Part shown: one piece after another, positions 53,101 to 64,000 of the stretch
How the letters are laid out: each line of letters starts with the position of its first letter
Numbering within the stretch: the stretch's first letter is position 1
Origin: Alentia gelatinosa
Lineage: Eukaryota > Annelida > Polychaeta > Phyllodocida > Polynoidae
Direction of reading: 5' to 3'
Assembly (NCBI GenBank): GCA_950022655.1
Contig: OX465583.1
Coordinates: forward strand, 33,693,360 to 33,757,359
Length of the DNA stretch: 64,000 nt
The notes under the pieces: generated by a model
What the model was told of the DNA's origin: nothing
Seen by the model: the letters and a program-made list of their open reading frames with translations, nothing else
Database searches by the model: none
Translations under genes and position numbers: made by a program

Positions 53101-56100
53101 TTTCTGCGGCTATACGCTCTTTAATATGTTGTCATTGTCTCTCAGCATCCACAGTGTATGGTGAGGAATAACTGGGGTGGATGTGGGAGGGAAGCAGGCA
53201 ATGAGAGCAGGCTTGACGTGTTGTCATTAAGCCGCTATTATTCCCTGGATTAATGCCCTTACAGTGTCACTGTCGTTCAACCCTTCTCTACAATCTCATC
53301 ACCAATCGCTCTTCGCTACCCAGGATGTCTCCCGGGGATAACGTCTTGTAGCCATAATTTGGTTTCCCTAAGACATCTCATTCACAGGATGGTTGTTTTT
53401 TTCCATGTATACCAGCACTTTATCTTATGCCTACACCTCCCGGTTATTCGAGATGATTAGCGGTACACGAACTATCGTTATGATGTATGTAAATTGGGTC
53501 TTTTTTGTCCTCGATCCTTGTCGGATAAGGCAAGGAGAAGGGTTTTATATTGTTGTTCAGAGATAGCATTGGTGCATGTTGAGAAAAACAATGTAATTTT
53601 CTTAAGCTTATCTTACTTGAGCCACGAGCGCTGCCACCATAGCTCAATGCCCTGGTGATAATATATTGTGTAAACACAAGAATTCATGCTTCAGTTTACA
53701 AACAAATATAGATTCACATTAATGTATTGGTCAGAGTTCTGTAGAGAATATAGTCACCTGAAATTTCTTTCAAATTCATATAGACATTAACCATATGTAC
53801 ATTCCACAGGAAAGAACACAAAAAGGATGTTTTTAATAATTGATCCTATTCTTATAGCCATGTCTCGTTGTTCAATATAGGATAGGCTTGTGGAAGGAAC
53901 ATATGTTGCCATAAGTAATACCCCATTTGTGGTTTTACATTATAGATTTCTTATGGATTTCACATAGAACAGCAGCGCGCCCAAGGGAAAGCTTAGGAGT
54001 TTGCTATTCTTTCATGCACATAGATAACATAATCACTCTCAGTATGCATGAATGTATAAAAATAACACCGTTTGAGTAAAGGTAAACCACCTCAGACACT
54101 GTATCATATAACAGTCATGGCTAAGCAACGCTGTAGGAAAGGCCTGAGGTTTGTGTTATGGGGTTTGAATTAAGTCTCCATTATCCCACTCTATATCCGC
54201 AGCTCATCCTTCAGGACAATGATAAACCCCTGGATTTTGAAGCTCAATTTGATGGCTCATTTGAATAGCGAACTGGTAGACACTGTGTGTGGAATTCATG
54301 CCTTGTCGTCAGCTTAATGTAAATATTGCCGGTGGCTGTAACTTTCCTCGGATTATCAGGAGTGGGTGGCGTAGGAAAGACAATGTAATCTCAGCAGATC
54401 TGTCGTCCGCTCCAACCTTAAGTACAGTAAAACACATTTTGCAGAGAGGGTCCCCTGTCAACAGGGGCAAACCACATCGCGGGCCCTTTGTCCTGAAGAG
54501 GAGTCTCAGATTTAATGTTTAATTTTCCCCGTTAATCAGACCACTCCGCAACAAGGACCACTTGCAGTGACCTGTATTTGTCTTAACATACCCCATCTTT
54601 AAATTTCCAATGGGATTTTTTAAAAAGCTGGTATCATCAAAAAATGTCAACAAGACGATTCCCTGTACTGGGTAAAGACATGTCCTGACACGACTGAATA
54701 AACACGGCTTCGTCCGGTTTGCTAGAAATGTCCCCACGAATCATGGGCATTGTGACATAATGAGCTCATAGGAACTCCAATGCATTCTCCCAGCACTTTT
54801 CATATTGTAAATTTTAGAAGAAGAACTTATTATAGCATCACTAATTATAACACCGTAGGTTGATGTATGCCGGTAGCATCCAGTGGTAGTCTTTAGAGAT
54901 TAGAATATTTATAAACACTTCGGAATTCCAGTGTTTTGAAACTCTGGTAGGGAATCGTCTGGCTAACATCAGAAGAGGGAGAGAGTAAGTGGTGATCAAG
55001 CCTAGAAGCCATTGCTCCAGGGTTTGGGGTAGCAGTCCAAAGGGAGGGATGGCAATCCCATCTTACTATTAGCAGAGGACACTCAACCATAAGCGACAGG
55101 CATTGCTATGCCTCATAAAAGCACTAAACCCTGTTACATGATATTTGCATCTTCACAGCTCTAAACCTCATTGATATTTTGTTTAAAGATCGCATAGCAT
55201 CATCATTAGTCCTTGTTGGGATGTTCAGAACTCGTTTAGTACATTGACAATAGCGTTCTTGATTAATGACCAGATTTAGATTTTAAGAATTTCGTGTGAC
55301 ATTCGGCTTCCCCAAGAAATATCCCAGATATGATATGCACCCACACGGTAAATTATCTGAATATGGCTGCTATCAGAACGCTAGATTACCGTGGTTACCA
55401 CTAAGAGTCAATGGAAGTCAGTTAGATGGGTGACCAGACTCAATTAATGAGTTATGGACCCTGAGCCTTTGGTCTTTAAGTTTGGGTAGTGGGTGAATGA
55501 TCTGAGGAATATTTGAGAGGCTTGACATTGATTGCAAATGAAATGGAGTTAATTGAAGCTGGTCTAGCGCTAAGATCTGGGTCGGCCTTTAAAGGAGTTT
55601 AGAAGGATGGCATAAAAAACATATTGCATGTTAAAAAATCATTTTATGATTATAACCTATTGAGTTATCAATCTTAATTTTGATTGAATAAAGAAGAACA
55701 CAGTATGTTAAACACATTGCTTTTCAATCTCCCAAACCCGATGGCTACATCTGAATTACTTTGAACAATGAATAATCTAAAACCTAATTTTTCTCGATAA
55801 GAGATTGGTGGTAATGCTTGGCAGCCATAGATCTGTTATGTACATTGAATAAATAATTAATGTAACCAACATAAAAATACACTAAACCTGTTTCTAATAC
55901 CAAAGCATTGTTGAGGAAACGAATGACCTTAGTTATTACCAAATCTACATTTAGATATTCCAGAGTAGTGATGAATAACTATTTGGACATCTTTCAGAAT
56001 TAAAAAACAGAAAAAGTTCTGCCATAGATATAACCCTCTATATACGACCTATACCTTCAGAGGCGAAACCAATCTAAAAAAGAAGACAACGAAATAAGAA

Positions 56101-56274
56101 AAAGTTTTGAAGACTGTCTTTTGGCACTGGCCTTGAGTTGCTCTGTGAATACCTCTATGAGTCGGGGCTGGGAGGGTTGCATGCTCATTGCTCCCGGTGT
56201 GTGTTTAGAGCGGGGCGTGTTTGGTGAGGCGGCTGTAGTATACACGTGTTGACGACCACCCTTCTCTCTTACAG

Positions 56275-56381
56275 AGACAACTATGTGCGGAAGCTGCAGC
56301 GCCAGGAGGAGATGCGGAGGGTGCGGGAGGAGATTGAGCGCCAGCAGGAGGAGGAGAACATCCGCAAGGAGCAGGAGCAAG
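56275..56381 (+). CDS. Internal coding exon: charged coiled coil (residues 136-172)
   Basis: A pyrimidine-rich acceptor (CTTCTCTCTTACAG ending at 56274) is followed by a fully open, GC-rich 107-nt stretch ending at CAAG|GTCAGT. The first base (A) completes a split AGA (Arg) codon with the AG left by the exon at 20409-20815. The last base (G) begins a split GAG codon completed at 61384. The peptide begins DNYVRKLQRQEEMRR and is almost entirely Arg, Glu, Gln and Lys with heptad-spaced hydrophobics, typical of a single long helix or coiled coil. The surrounding tens of kilobases are AT-rich and full of stops, so the exon stands out in composition. Such helices occur in many scaffold and cytoskeletal proteins, so they do not identify the family. 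Confidence 0.85.
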
Positions 56382-58430
56382 GTCAGTACACGGAGACGTA
56401 TTGCACGAGTGTCAGCTATACTCAGCAGGTTAACTTCACTGAAATGAAAATATAGAACAGAATTCAGAGCATTGGTATCAAATCCTAATGATATTTATTT
56501 AATGAACTAGAAAACATATTTCTACTCAGTTACAACTGCATATCATCTTTCTTAAAGTTAATTTTGAAAATGAGGTATTTAAATACATTTGATTAATTAC
56601 AACGTCATATGGATTTCATTAACCAACAAAACTCATTCCTGGAGCCATTCCTATGGAAACCTTTCATATTTTTTACTTAGAGAATAATCATTTTCTATTT
56701 AGAAAATAATCTGAGATGGTTATTTCGAATAGAGAAATATTCAATATATGCCCAGCATATTCTTTTTGTAAATATTGACCGACAGATTACCCTCCACAGC
56801 CCCAAGTATGGAATTAAATCAAATCACTATTTACATGAATTATTTACTTTGAACCATCTGTATTAAATATTTGATATTGTATAAAACATGTAATATGCAT
56901 TATTTTAAGAAATAAGAGACATGTCTTCGTTTATATAATGCTGTTTGAATACGTGTCATGTTCCTGGAATCTAAAAATAGGTTTCTTTGTTCACATCACT
57001 GTCTTTTTGTGCGTGATGCCAATCATCACCCATTTTACGAGAGAATCGAGGGTTCACACAGACAACAGCGATAGATGGAAAGGTTAAGCGAGGGGATGTG
57101 TACTATGGTTCAAATGGAAACAATCTTGTTATTCTAAACCATTCGTGTATCTCTTCGTGTAGCTATGATTTATCACTTCACCATCCCTTTAACAAATTCC
57201 TTGTGATAAGATTGAGGACTTGTTGGTAAGACTGATTCTCGGGGAATTATTCACTGCTCCTTGGTGCGGAGCGTGCAGGCTGAGTTATGCGGTGAGCAGC
57301 TCGGGGGCGAGTGCTCGCCGTGCATCCAGGTTTAAAGCTGCTCAGATGACAGATGGAGAGGTATCACATTGTTGGTCGACACGGACCGCCTTAGTAGACT
57401 CCTGCACATTACTCAGCAACCGTGTGCCACCCTGCCACGACCCAGAGATGGGGGATGGGGGTGGGGTCTAGGTAGGAGTGGGTGGAAGGAATGGGAGGCA
57501 TTAACGAGGTACCAATAACACAGGCGGCCTATGTAGTCCAGATGCCACAGCCTGGAACATAGTTGCCTGAACCTAGGCTGAGGCCAACACGCATGTTCCA
57601 AAACCATTTTAAGACCATGCATATATACATTTGTATTTCCTCTTTATAGAACAGCAGTCAAACACATGTAAATGCCAAAAGATGGTAACGTTTGATTGAA
57701 TTTATCAGTATAGGCAAATTATGTTCTTGGTCCTATTTCACTGACATTGGCTTCAGGAAAGTTCAGTACATCTTGGCCAATATACGATTCAGACAATGAA
57801 ACAGGATATAAATATGTTGCTTTATTTTGAATATAAATGTTGACTTAATTATACCAAAGGGCAAACATCATCTTACCTATTAGGACAAACTTTACAATCG
57901 GGAGAATATCTGCCAGAATGTATTAAGCCAATATTCCGCAACAGGATCTTGCAAGTCGATGAGTAAGCAGTGTTGGCGTGTTGTAAAACAGTGGGGGCTG
58001 TTTTACATGCTGTGTGATCGTACATCAGAAACACGTAACTGGGTGCTATGTCAGCAGTAGTGATTTAGGAGCTGCGTAGCCGCCTCAGATGACGTCGTGT
58101 GGGGAATGATCATTGCTCTTATTGGACCCACCCAAGTTTTTTCTAGTACTGTCAGGGCATTTCTTATCGTTAATGGTCTCTACCTTCATCATACCACCAC
58201 CTCGGGGCACTTTAATTATTTGATTAAATAATGCCGTCTACTGTGATGATCCTCAAGGCAAGCGGGGGGAAAAAATCATATCCCCATGTGGCTAGGTCTT
58301 GGAGTAGTGTGAGTGCAGAGGTGCAATCAGTATACATCAACAGGCCCAACAAGTTGGTTTATAACAGCTTATCTATAGAATAATACTGAGATGTATCATC
58401 AAATCATAAATTCACTAGAAGAAATGGCAT

Positions 58431-58754
58431 GGGGAGCTAGCTCAGAGGTTAAAGCACTGGACGAGTAATTGCAAGGTCATGGTTTCGAGTCCCAATACAG
58501 CCTCTTTTCTCCCTCATCCCCAGCAATGGTGGACTGCTATTTCAAAGGCCAGTCCTTCTCATCCCATGTCTATGTGGTGTCGTAAGTAAAAGAACTCTCA
58601 CTTCTGTAAATCTGTAGGGGTGAGAAATTCACCTCATAGATCGATCTAACAATGAGAAAAACTGTACCTTGAGGAAGTCTAGAAAAAACCTGTCATAATT
58701 CACCGGACCTTAAATCCAACGAACCAGCTAGAAGAATAATATTAATGTAACTAC
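58431..58754 (+). mobile_element. tRNA-derived SINE, copy 2
   Basis: The head starts GGGGAGC with A box TAGCTCAGAGG (58438) and B box GGTTTCGAGTCCC (58481), again with 46 nt between tRNA positions 8 and 54. The body shares with copy 1 the blocks TCATCCCCAGCAATGG, AAAGGCCAGT and GAGGAAGTCTAGAAAAAACC, and it ends near TGTAACTACC. The copies are clearly diverged, which suggests an old family. It lies in intron 2 in the same orientation as the gene. No clear target-site duplication was found. Confidence 0.8.
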
Positions 58755-61061
58755 CAACAAAGGACATATATTGATGTCCAATGACCTAGATAACTGTCAA
58801 TGGTACAAAATTCTCCGAATATATGACCTGAGTAATAGTGTAGCACACGTTGGTGGATATGTGTGAAAGTTCCCGGAGGAACGTGAACATTATTCTCGTA
58901 GGCGTGTCACGCACGGTGTATTTGAGGCGGCTGAAGGGGTTCTTCCGTCCTCTCGTGATGGAAGCAGGCCTGGTGGAAATAGAACTTGGCGTGGTGAAGA
59001 CGAGAAATCAGAAATCCCTTATCAGGTAGACTTTCACACGTGTACGCGTGTGTGTGGGGACATCTCCGGGTGCAGTGGCTGGCAGTCAGGGGTCGACCTC
59101 CGGGTCCTGTGAGCGTGCAAAGGGGCGGAAGGGAAAGGTAATCCCCTCCAAAAACATGGCATGTCTTTGCAGTATAACCTTCGTTGACTGCCACACCAGG
59201 CTCCGTGCGCTAGGACTGTCACCCCGGTGGACACTGTAGTTGCTGGGGATGATGGTGTGGTTCTCATAGTTATAGACTGGTCCCAGTAGCATTTGACGCT
59301 AGTCGGTGTTAGTGCAAAACCAATTTTTACTGCACTGTTTCTTAGCTTGCCTGTCGTCCTCGTCTCACAGATTTGATCTAGCTATTAGATCATTGACTGC
59401 TGGTACATCACAGTGTAAAGCAGTTGAAGTGAAAGTGTTGATGTATGATCCCCAATGTAGATATTCATTGTACATCATTCGCCAAAACTTATGTGGGCTA
59501 ACGTCTTAAATTTTGAAATATTTGGCAATTTTCAGTCTTTACTTTATATTTTCCTCATCTCCGAATGTTCTCTGCCTATATAGCCGTCATCAGGGATGAA
59601 ATAGTGAATATCATGATATTAAGACTATCTCAAGTAGATCAGAAGATGATGCCCTTTGCCTTATTCCCTAATGAGCTTCACTGTACACGACACAGACTAG
59701 CCTGCATCTATAGGGCACAGAGCATATCCTGGCTCATGGCACATCCATTAGGGGGCGCATAAGACGTTCCTGTTTACCACCAGATCCTTCTTCCCGCTTG
59801 CAAGCCAAGTGGAACATATGGTCAGCCAGAAGAGTAGGGGGGTTCCAGTGCGCTGGTTAACAAATGACGGCTATATCCCTACAGGCTATAACCGCGATCA
59901 CCAAAAGGATACCATACTTTTAGTGAAGTGATGTGCGTTTGTAGAGATGTGTGTAGTTGGTAATTCAGTGACTGGGAACTAAGCAGCTCCCTACCCTCCC
60001 ACTGAACATCATCGGATCAGTTTCTAAGTGTATCTTCCACCTGGTTTATTCACCTAAATATCTGAACACAACCGCACCCCGTTTTACGAAATGCATTTAA
60101 ATCCGACAGTTTTATGGCCTGTTAAAACAGAGCGCTTACTTCTTTCTCAGCTCCGGTCGAATCTCATCACCTACTAAGTAGTATGTGGGAATTGTAACCC
60201 ATTTGGCCTGTTTCACACAGTCCCACTGATGCACACTTCATTTAAACTACATATTCCCTTCCTGTCGTTCTCACACGCACTCAAAAAAAGCAGCGGAAGC
60301 TAAGCCGACATATTCTGTCGAACAAGAGATGACTTGGAATGAAAAAGGCAGTAGAAAAGCTTACATCCGAAGTGCCCATGTTTATTTCATGTGTGGATGA
60401 GGTGGCAGGGGATATTTGATTTCTGTTAGATGGGAGAATCTCAGTAGAGGGGAGAATGTCAACGCATACTGCCGCCGCGCCAAGCTGTATGAATATCCAT
60501 GAATGGTTGCTCTTTTTTCCTGTGCAGCCAGGGTGGTTAATACCAAGAGCAGGTGAAAGAATAAACAAGAGGTTACCGGAGGGTGCTAGTCGATTGTCCG
60601 TCATGAAAAAAAACATAACTTGATGTATACTTATTAAAGCAAATTGTGTTGGGAGTCCAATTTGATTGAGTTGAAATGTGGGATACGGAGTCTAAAGTGG
60701 GACTTCTACTTCGTGATTTTGGTCCCTCAAGTCACTTCCCAATGATAAAGCACCTCCTTTTTGTCTATGACAACAGGTTTGCAATCTTCTACATTTTGTA
60801 ATTGACAATATACCTAAATCATACAAAATGTTGTCGATAAACAAACATGTTGACTTTTTCGAGGTGGCTGTTGGGATTCAACCCTTGACTCGGCACCATT
60901 AGGGGCCTTTCTAGGTCCAGTACACTTTTCCAATACTCACAGGGGTTTGGAAGTATTCACCAACAATCGTTCCTCCAGAGAGGATCTAGCCTCTGAGAGG
61001 ACTACATCGGGTCACATCAGGTATTCTGGTCATCCTGCATATATGTGCTTCTGTACACTGG

Positions 61062-61093
61062 TCGCTTACAAATGCCCTTGCATTTGTCAGCGA
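61062..61093. repeat. 14-bp stem, 4-nt loop hairpin
   Basis: TCGCTTACAAATGC (61062-61075) and GCATTTGTCAGCGA (61080-61093) pair at 13 of 14 positions around CCTT. It sits about 290 bp upstream of the acceptor of the exon at 61384, within intron 2. Confidence 0.8.
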
Positions 61094-61383
61094 AAGCATG
61101 GGTTTTCTAGTTAGGTACGGACTTTGCCCTTGACAAATACCCATACACCAACTGTGAGATAATACCCAGGGACATTTTTCAGTGGCAAAGGTCCCTCATA
61201 GGGTCATTTACTTGTGACAAGAAGGTACACTATCAGCGACCCGCCCTGGTATATAAATATAAGGGAGAAATTCTGGAAACGCAAATTTTTGTACTGACAT
61301 TTATATAATGGTTCGTATTCAACGTTGTAAACAAGTGTGGCTATATACATATATAACTTGACCCTCTGTGGTCGCACTTACAG

Positions 61384-61554
61384 AGAAATATCGGCAGTAC
61401 CTGGAGGAGGGCTCCATGGAGGTCTCCTCCCAGCTTCCTCCAGGCTTGGACGACGTGGGGGAGGACCACCAGGAGGAGCGGGAGGACTCCGGACACCACA
61501 GCCCGCCGCTCCTGCCGCCGCCACCGCCGTCGTCAGGCCCGCCGGCCGACCCAG
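61384..61554 (+). CDS. Coding exon: end of coiled coil, acidic segment, polyproline (residues 172-228 plus 1 nt)
   Basis: The acceptor CACTTACAG ends at 61383. Two bases (AG) complete the Glu codon begun in the previous exon. The reading then runs KYRQYLEEGSMEVSS, an acidic stretch (DDVGEDHQEEREDSG) and a Pro-rich end with a run of five prolines. The exon closes at CCCAG|GTCGGT (phase 1). It is strongly GC-rich against AT-rich flanks. A longer open frame continues past the donor to 61703, but its composition changes after the GT, so I place the exon end at 61554. The proline run could bind SH3, WW or EVH1 domains; this is inference from composition only. The protein must continue in exons beyond the window or in ones I could not see. 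Confidence 0.8.
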
Positions 61555-64000
61555 GTCGGTGGACAGCGCCGCATGTCTGCCCGGAGACTTCTCCAGCATG
61601 CCACGTGTCCCCCTCCTCCTCCCCTCATAGCTATACCAGCGCAGGGTTCGGCATCGCCGGGTTTGTTTTTACAGTGACAACTAAATGTAGTAGGTTGGAA
61701 TGATATAGGCATATTGGATTCTGAATGATATATTATAGCTTGCAAAATTTGATGAGGGCATCATGTGGGTGCGTGTTTTGGATCTTTGGGATTTTATCAA
61801 GCAGTTGGTGATTAATGTATTCCGATATCATGGTTAATATAACAAAGTGTTTCACCCTGGTGAGTCGTCAAATGAAAGAACGAAATATACGTAATATATC
61901 AATATCGTCCATTTTATTATGATAAAAAAGGGGGAAATCCCACATCACGGGCTTCTACAATTTAAGGTCTGTGTGAAACAAGCAGATCGTTCTGGCTGTA
62001 GATTGGAATTCCAGGTTTATCATAAAAGTAAAAACAGATACTGCCTGCTTTTGTATTCTCTCGATTATTAGGATATCTGATAAAATGAAAGAAACCTCAA
62101 AAAACACATTCTGTAGAGTATGGGCAATTTGACAACCTATTTGCGTGGAAGGCATGATTCTGATTGTGATATTGGAATACAGTACGTCACCACCTGCGTG
62201 CTTACCCACGCGCCCCATGGGATTCATTTCTCATCAGGAGACCCAAGCAGATATCACTCCACCAGCTATGAGACCATAAACATGCCATTACTACCCTCAT
62301 CATCAACGATAAACAGCAAGAACGCACCCCGAAACGAAACTAGACACGCAGATCTGTGTGTGGCAGGGACATCAGTCCCTATGACCATTCTGACCCTCTT
62401 GACGCCGAACCGTGCGCGGTTTAGGGGACCAAAAACTGCGCATCCACTTAGGCATCTCTAGTCTAAGCTTTAAGCCGCGATTTCCTTTCAGCTTCTGCGT
62501 GTGGGTCTTACGACCGTTTGCCCTTGGATTTCAGTGGAAAGTTATGTTTTGCTAAGTTGGATATGATTATCATGGCTAATTTGTTTACTTCCTTCATTAG
62601 GATGGATTGACGCATGCGTGGTGGAGTTGGATTCCTGAGGAGCATCCGTTAATGAGATTGTTGATTTATCTGCATATCGAATACTCAGTGTGTTATCTAA
62701 CCATCTTTCTTTCTAGCTTAATTTACTCTAGTCTTAATATTCCAGCATGAATGTTAAATTGTTAAATAGTGAGGATTAACATACTTATACATATGTAGTT
62801 TGCGATGATCTCCTGATATCTGTGAGGCAATTACTGAAATGTGCAAATCATTTGTTGAATTTAGTATGATGTAAAATGCCAGTGACTGCATTATAGAAGG
62901 TACCTATCCCTCTGAATATAGCCATTTAAAACGCCTGCTGCTGCAACTACAAAGACCAGCAGGGAACATTTGTCATTCTAAAAGAAGCGTTTAAAGTCAC
63001 CTCATTCGTTTCCCGCTGAGTGGATGTAGATTGTTAAAGGACAAAAAATCTAAAACAAAAAAGAACAGTCAGATGGCGGGGAACAAATCATATAAATATT
63101 CCTATGACGAGAAGTGTTGTCTCATTCCTATGCAGAAAATCGCATAAAGTGTCAGCCGAGCCATGTGAATTGAAGATGGAACAGTGGTACAGGTTGGGAT
63201 TTTCTCTGGTCGACCTGTCAGTTCTCCAAAAGGAAGAGATCACCCTCCAGGCAGTGAATGTCAGCCTCAATTGCTCATACATCTCTCTCTGCAGAAAAAT
63301 GAAAACTGATCTGTGCTCCGCTTGCAGCCCCATCAATAGATGGAGCGTGGTGTTCTGTCGGTGGTTTTTTTTTACCACGGACGACAAAGAGTTGGCGCCC
63401 ACACAACAGTAAACACGTTGGTAATCTAGCAGTGGTCGGTCTGAGCTATCAGTGGTGATCATATAGAGGGTTGTTTTAGTCAGGCGCTTCTCGGAGTTGC
63501 TCGGCGGATGTCCCGTTGGCGGTGGGCGGTCTCCCTGCCTCCCTCCCCGCCCGCCTACCGTACATCTCCCCGGGAATCCCCAGACCGACTACTTATTAAT
63601 GCAAAAGCATGCTGAACCCCCTCCCCGTCAGGCGGCGACACCGGCTTCTCCCGCGCGCTTTAAGCTGCCAGATGAGGGATCTGACCCCTGGAGGTCACCC
63701 AGTCTTCATCCCTGTCTAGATCACGTGAAATATGCAGCAGTAGGGCCACCCCAGCTCTGGCTGCAGTTATTATCGTATGTAGAAGGATGAATGCAAATTT
63801 ATTGCCGCCCATCAATCAACAATTAGGAAATATGAAGGAATCGGGTGAAGGGCACGCAGACACACAATCGTTGCGGCTGGTCCCTTAGATGTTTCCCTCC
63901 ACAAAGAAGGAGAAGTAGGATAGATTGGGCGCTGCTGTGTTTTCCTGGGTGGCAGCCTCAAGCCCATACCAGACACAGTATCCGATGGATGGCGTGCTTG
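61555..64000. other. Sequence downstream of the third exon, probably intron 3
   Basis: The phase-1 donor at 61555 implies a further exon. No phase-1 acceptor followed by an open, coding-like stretch was found. A GC-rich patch at 63490-63720 holds open frames on the plus strand, but the best acceptor there (CCCGTCAG near 63632) leads to a stop within about ten codons in the required phase. Confidence 0.5.

Larger units (their letters stand above)
20816..56274 (+). other. Intron 1, about 35.5 kb
   Basis: The intron runs between the GTACGT donor at 20816 and the TTACAG acceptor ending at 56274. It is mostly AT-rich sequence without supportable exons. It holds a SINE (22.9 kb), a ~60-bp minisatellite (30.7-31.3 kb), a 62-bp tandem repeat (34.0-34.2 kb), two inverted-repeat elements (43.0 and 52.8 kb), a ~190-bp duplication (46.0-46.4 kb), a C19 run (49.7 kb) and ten of the GAGCAGCTC motifs. 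GC-richer patches lie near 26.2, 27.9-29.1 and 36.4-36.6 kb. Small extra in-phase exons could be hidden here. Confidence 0.65.
56382..61383 (+). other. Intron 2, about 5.0 kb
   Basis: The intron is bounded by GTCAGT at 56382 and the TTACAG acceptor ending at 61383. It contains one GAGCAGCTC motif (57294), one SINE (58431-58754) and a 32-nt hairpin (61062-61093). No further exon with matching phase was recognised. Confidence 0.7.

Noticed and set aside
63088..63462. Open frames of over 100 codons on both strands
   Set aside because: Neither has a recognisable domain or suitable phase-1 acceptor to follow the exon at 61384. The overlap on both strands suggests chance.

Overview
The window looks like a piece of an animal nuclear genome, most likely an invertebrate. 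It is AT-leaning, about 99% non-coding, and carries GC- and CpG-rich patches, spliced exons with GT/AG borders, tRNA-derived SINEs, short terminal-inverted-repeat elements and minisatellites. Nothing points to a bacterium, phage or organelle: there are no ribosome binding sites, operons or long tightly packed reading frames. The phylum cannot be fixed from the sequence. The Asn-rich run in the protein and tRNA-headed SINEs of about 325 bp fit molluscs, other lophotrochozoans or arthropods.

One plus-strand protein-coding gene can be supported, as three exons whose splice phases agree: 20409-20815 (ATG, phase-2 donor), 56275-56381 (phase-2 acceptor, phase-1 donor) and 61384-61554 (phase-1 acceptor, phase-1 donor). 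Together they give the first ~228 residues of a protein that continues beyond the window. It has a disordered N-terminus with an Asn run, a short aromatic/Cys module, a charged coiled coil running across the exon 2/3 junction, and an acidic then proline-rich segment. I do not recognise the family. Intron 1 is about 35.5 kb and intron 2 about 5.0 kb.

Layout: 1-17.7 kb has no supportable gene, but holds a GC-rich patch (4.4-4.8 kb), a polypyrimidine tract (6.2-6.45 kb), a possible retroelement tail (8.5-8.64 kb), a tRNA-like relic (10.4 kb) and a cluster of CGTCATG motifs (11.2 kb). From 17.8 to 19.5 kb lies a CpG-rich region that is probably the promoter or a noncoding or alternative first exon. 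Intron 1 (20.8-56.3 kb) holds one SINE, two short inverted-repeat elements, a ~60-bp minisatellite, a 62-bp tandem repeat, a ~190-bp duplication and several hairpins. Intron 2 holds the second SINE copy and a strong hairpin just before exon 3. After exon 3 no further exon could be identified.

The most unusual pattern is a 9-bp odd palindrome, GAGCAGCTC (read as GAGCTGCTC on the other strand). I count 17 exact copies where about 0.5 would be expected by chance. Six of them lie at 17.9-19.6 kb, beside the probable gene start. Some copies form close clusters at 10-20 bp spacing.
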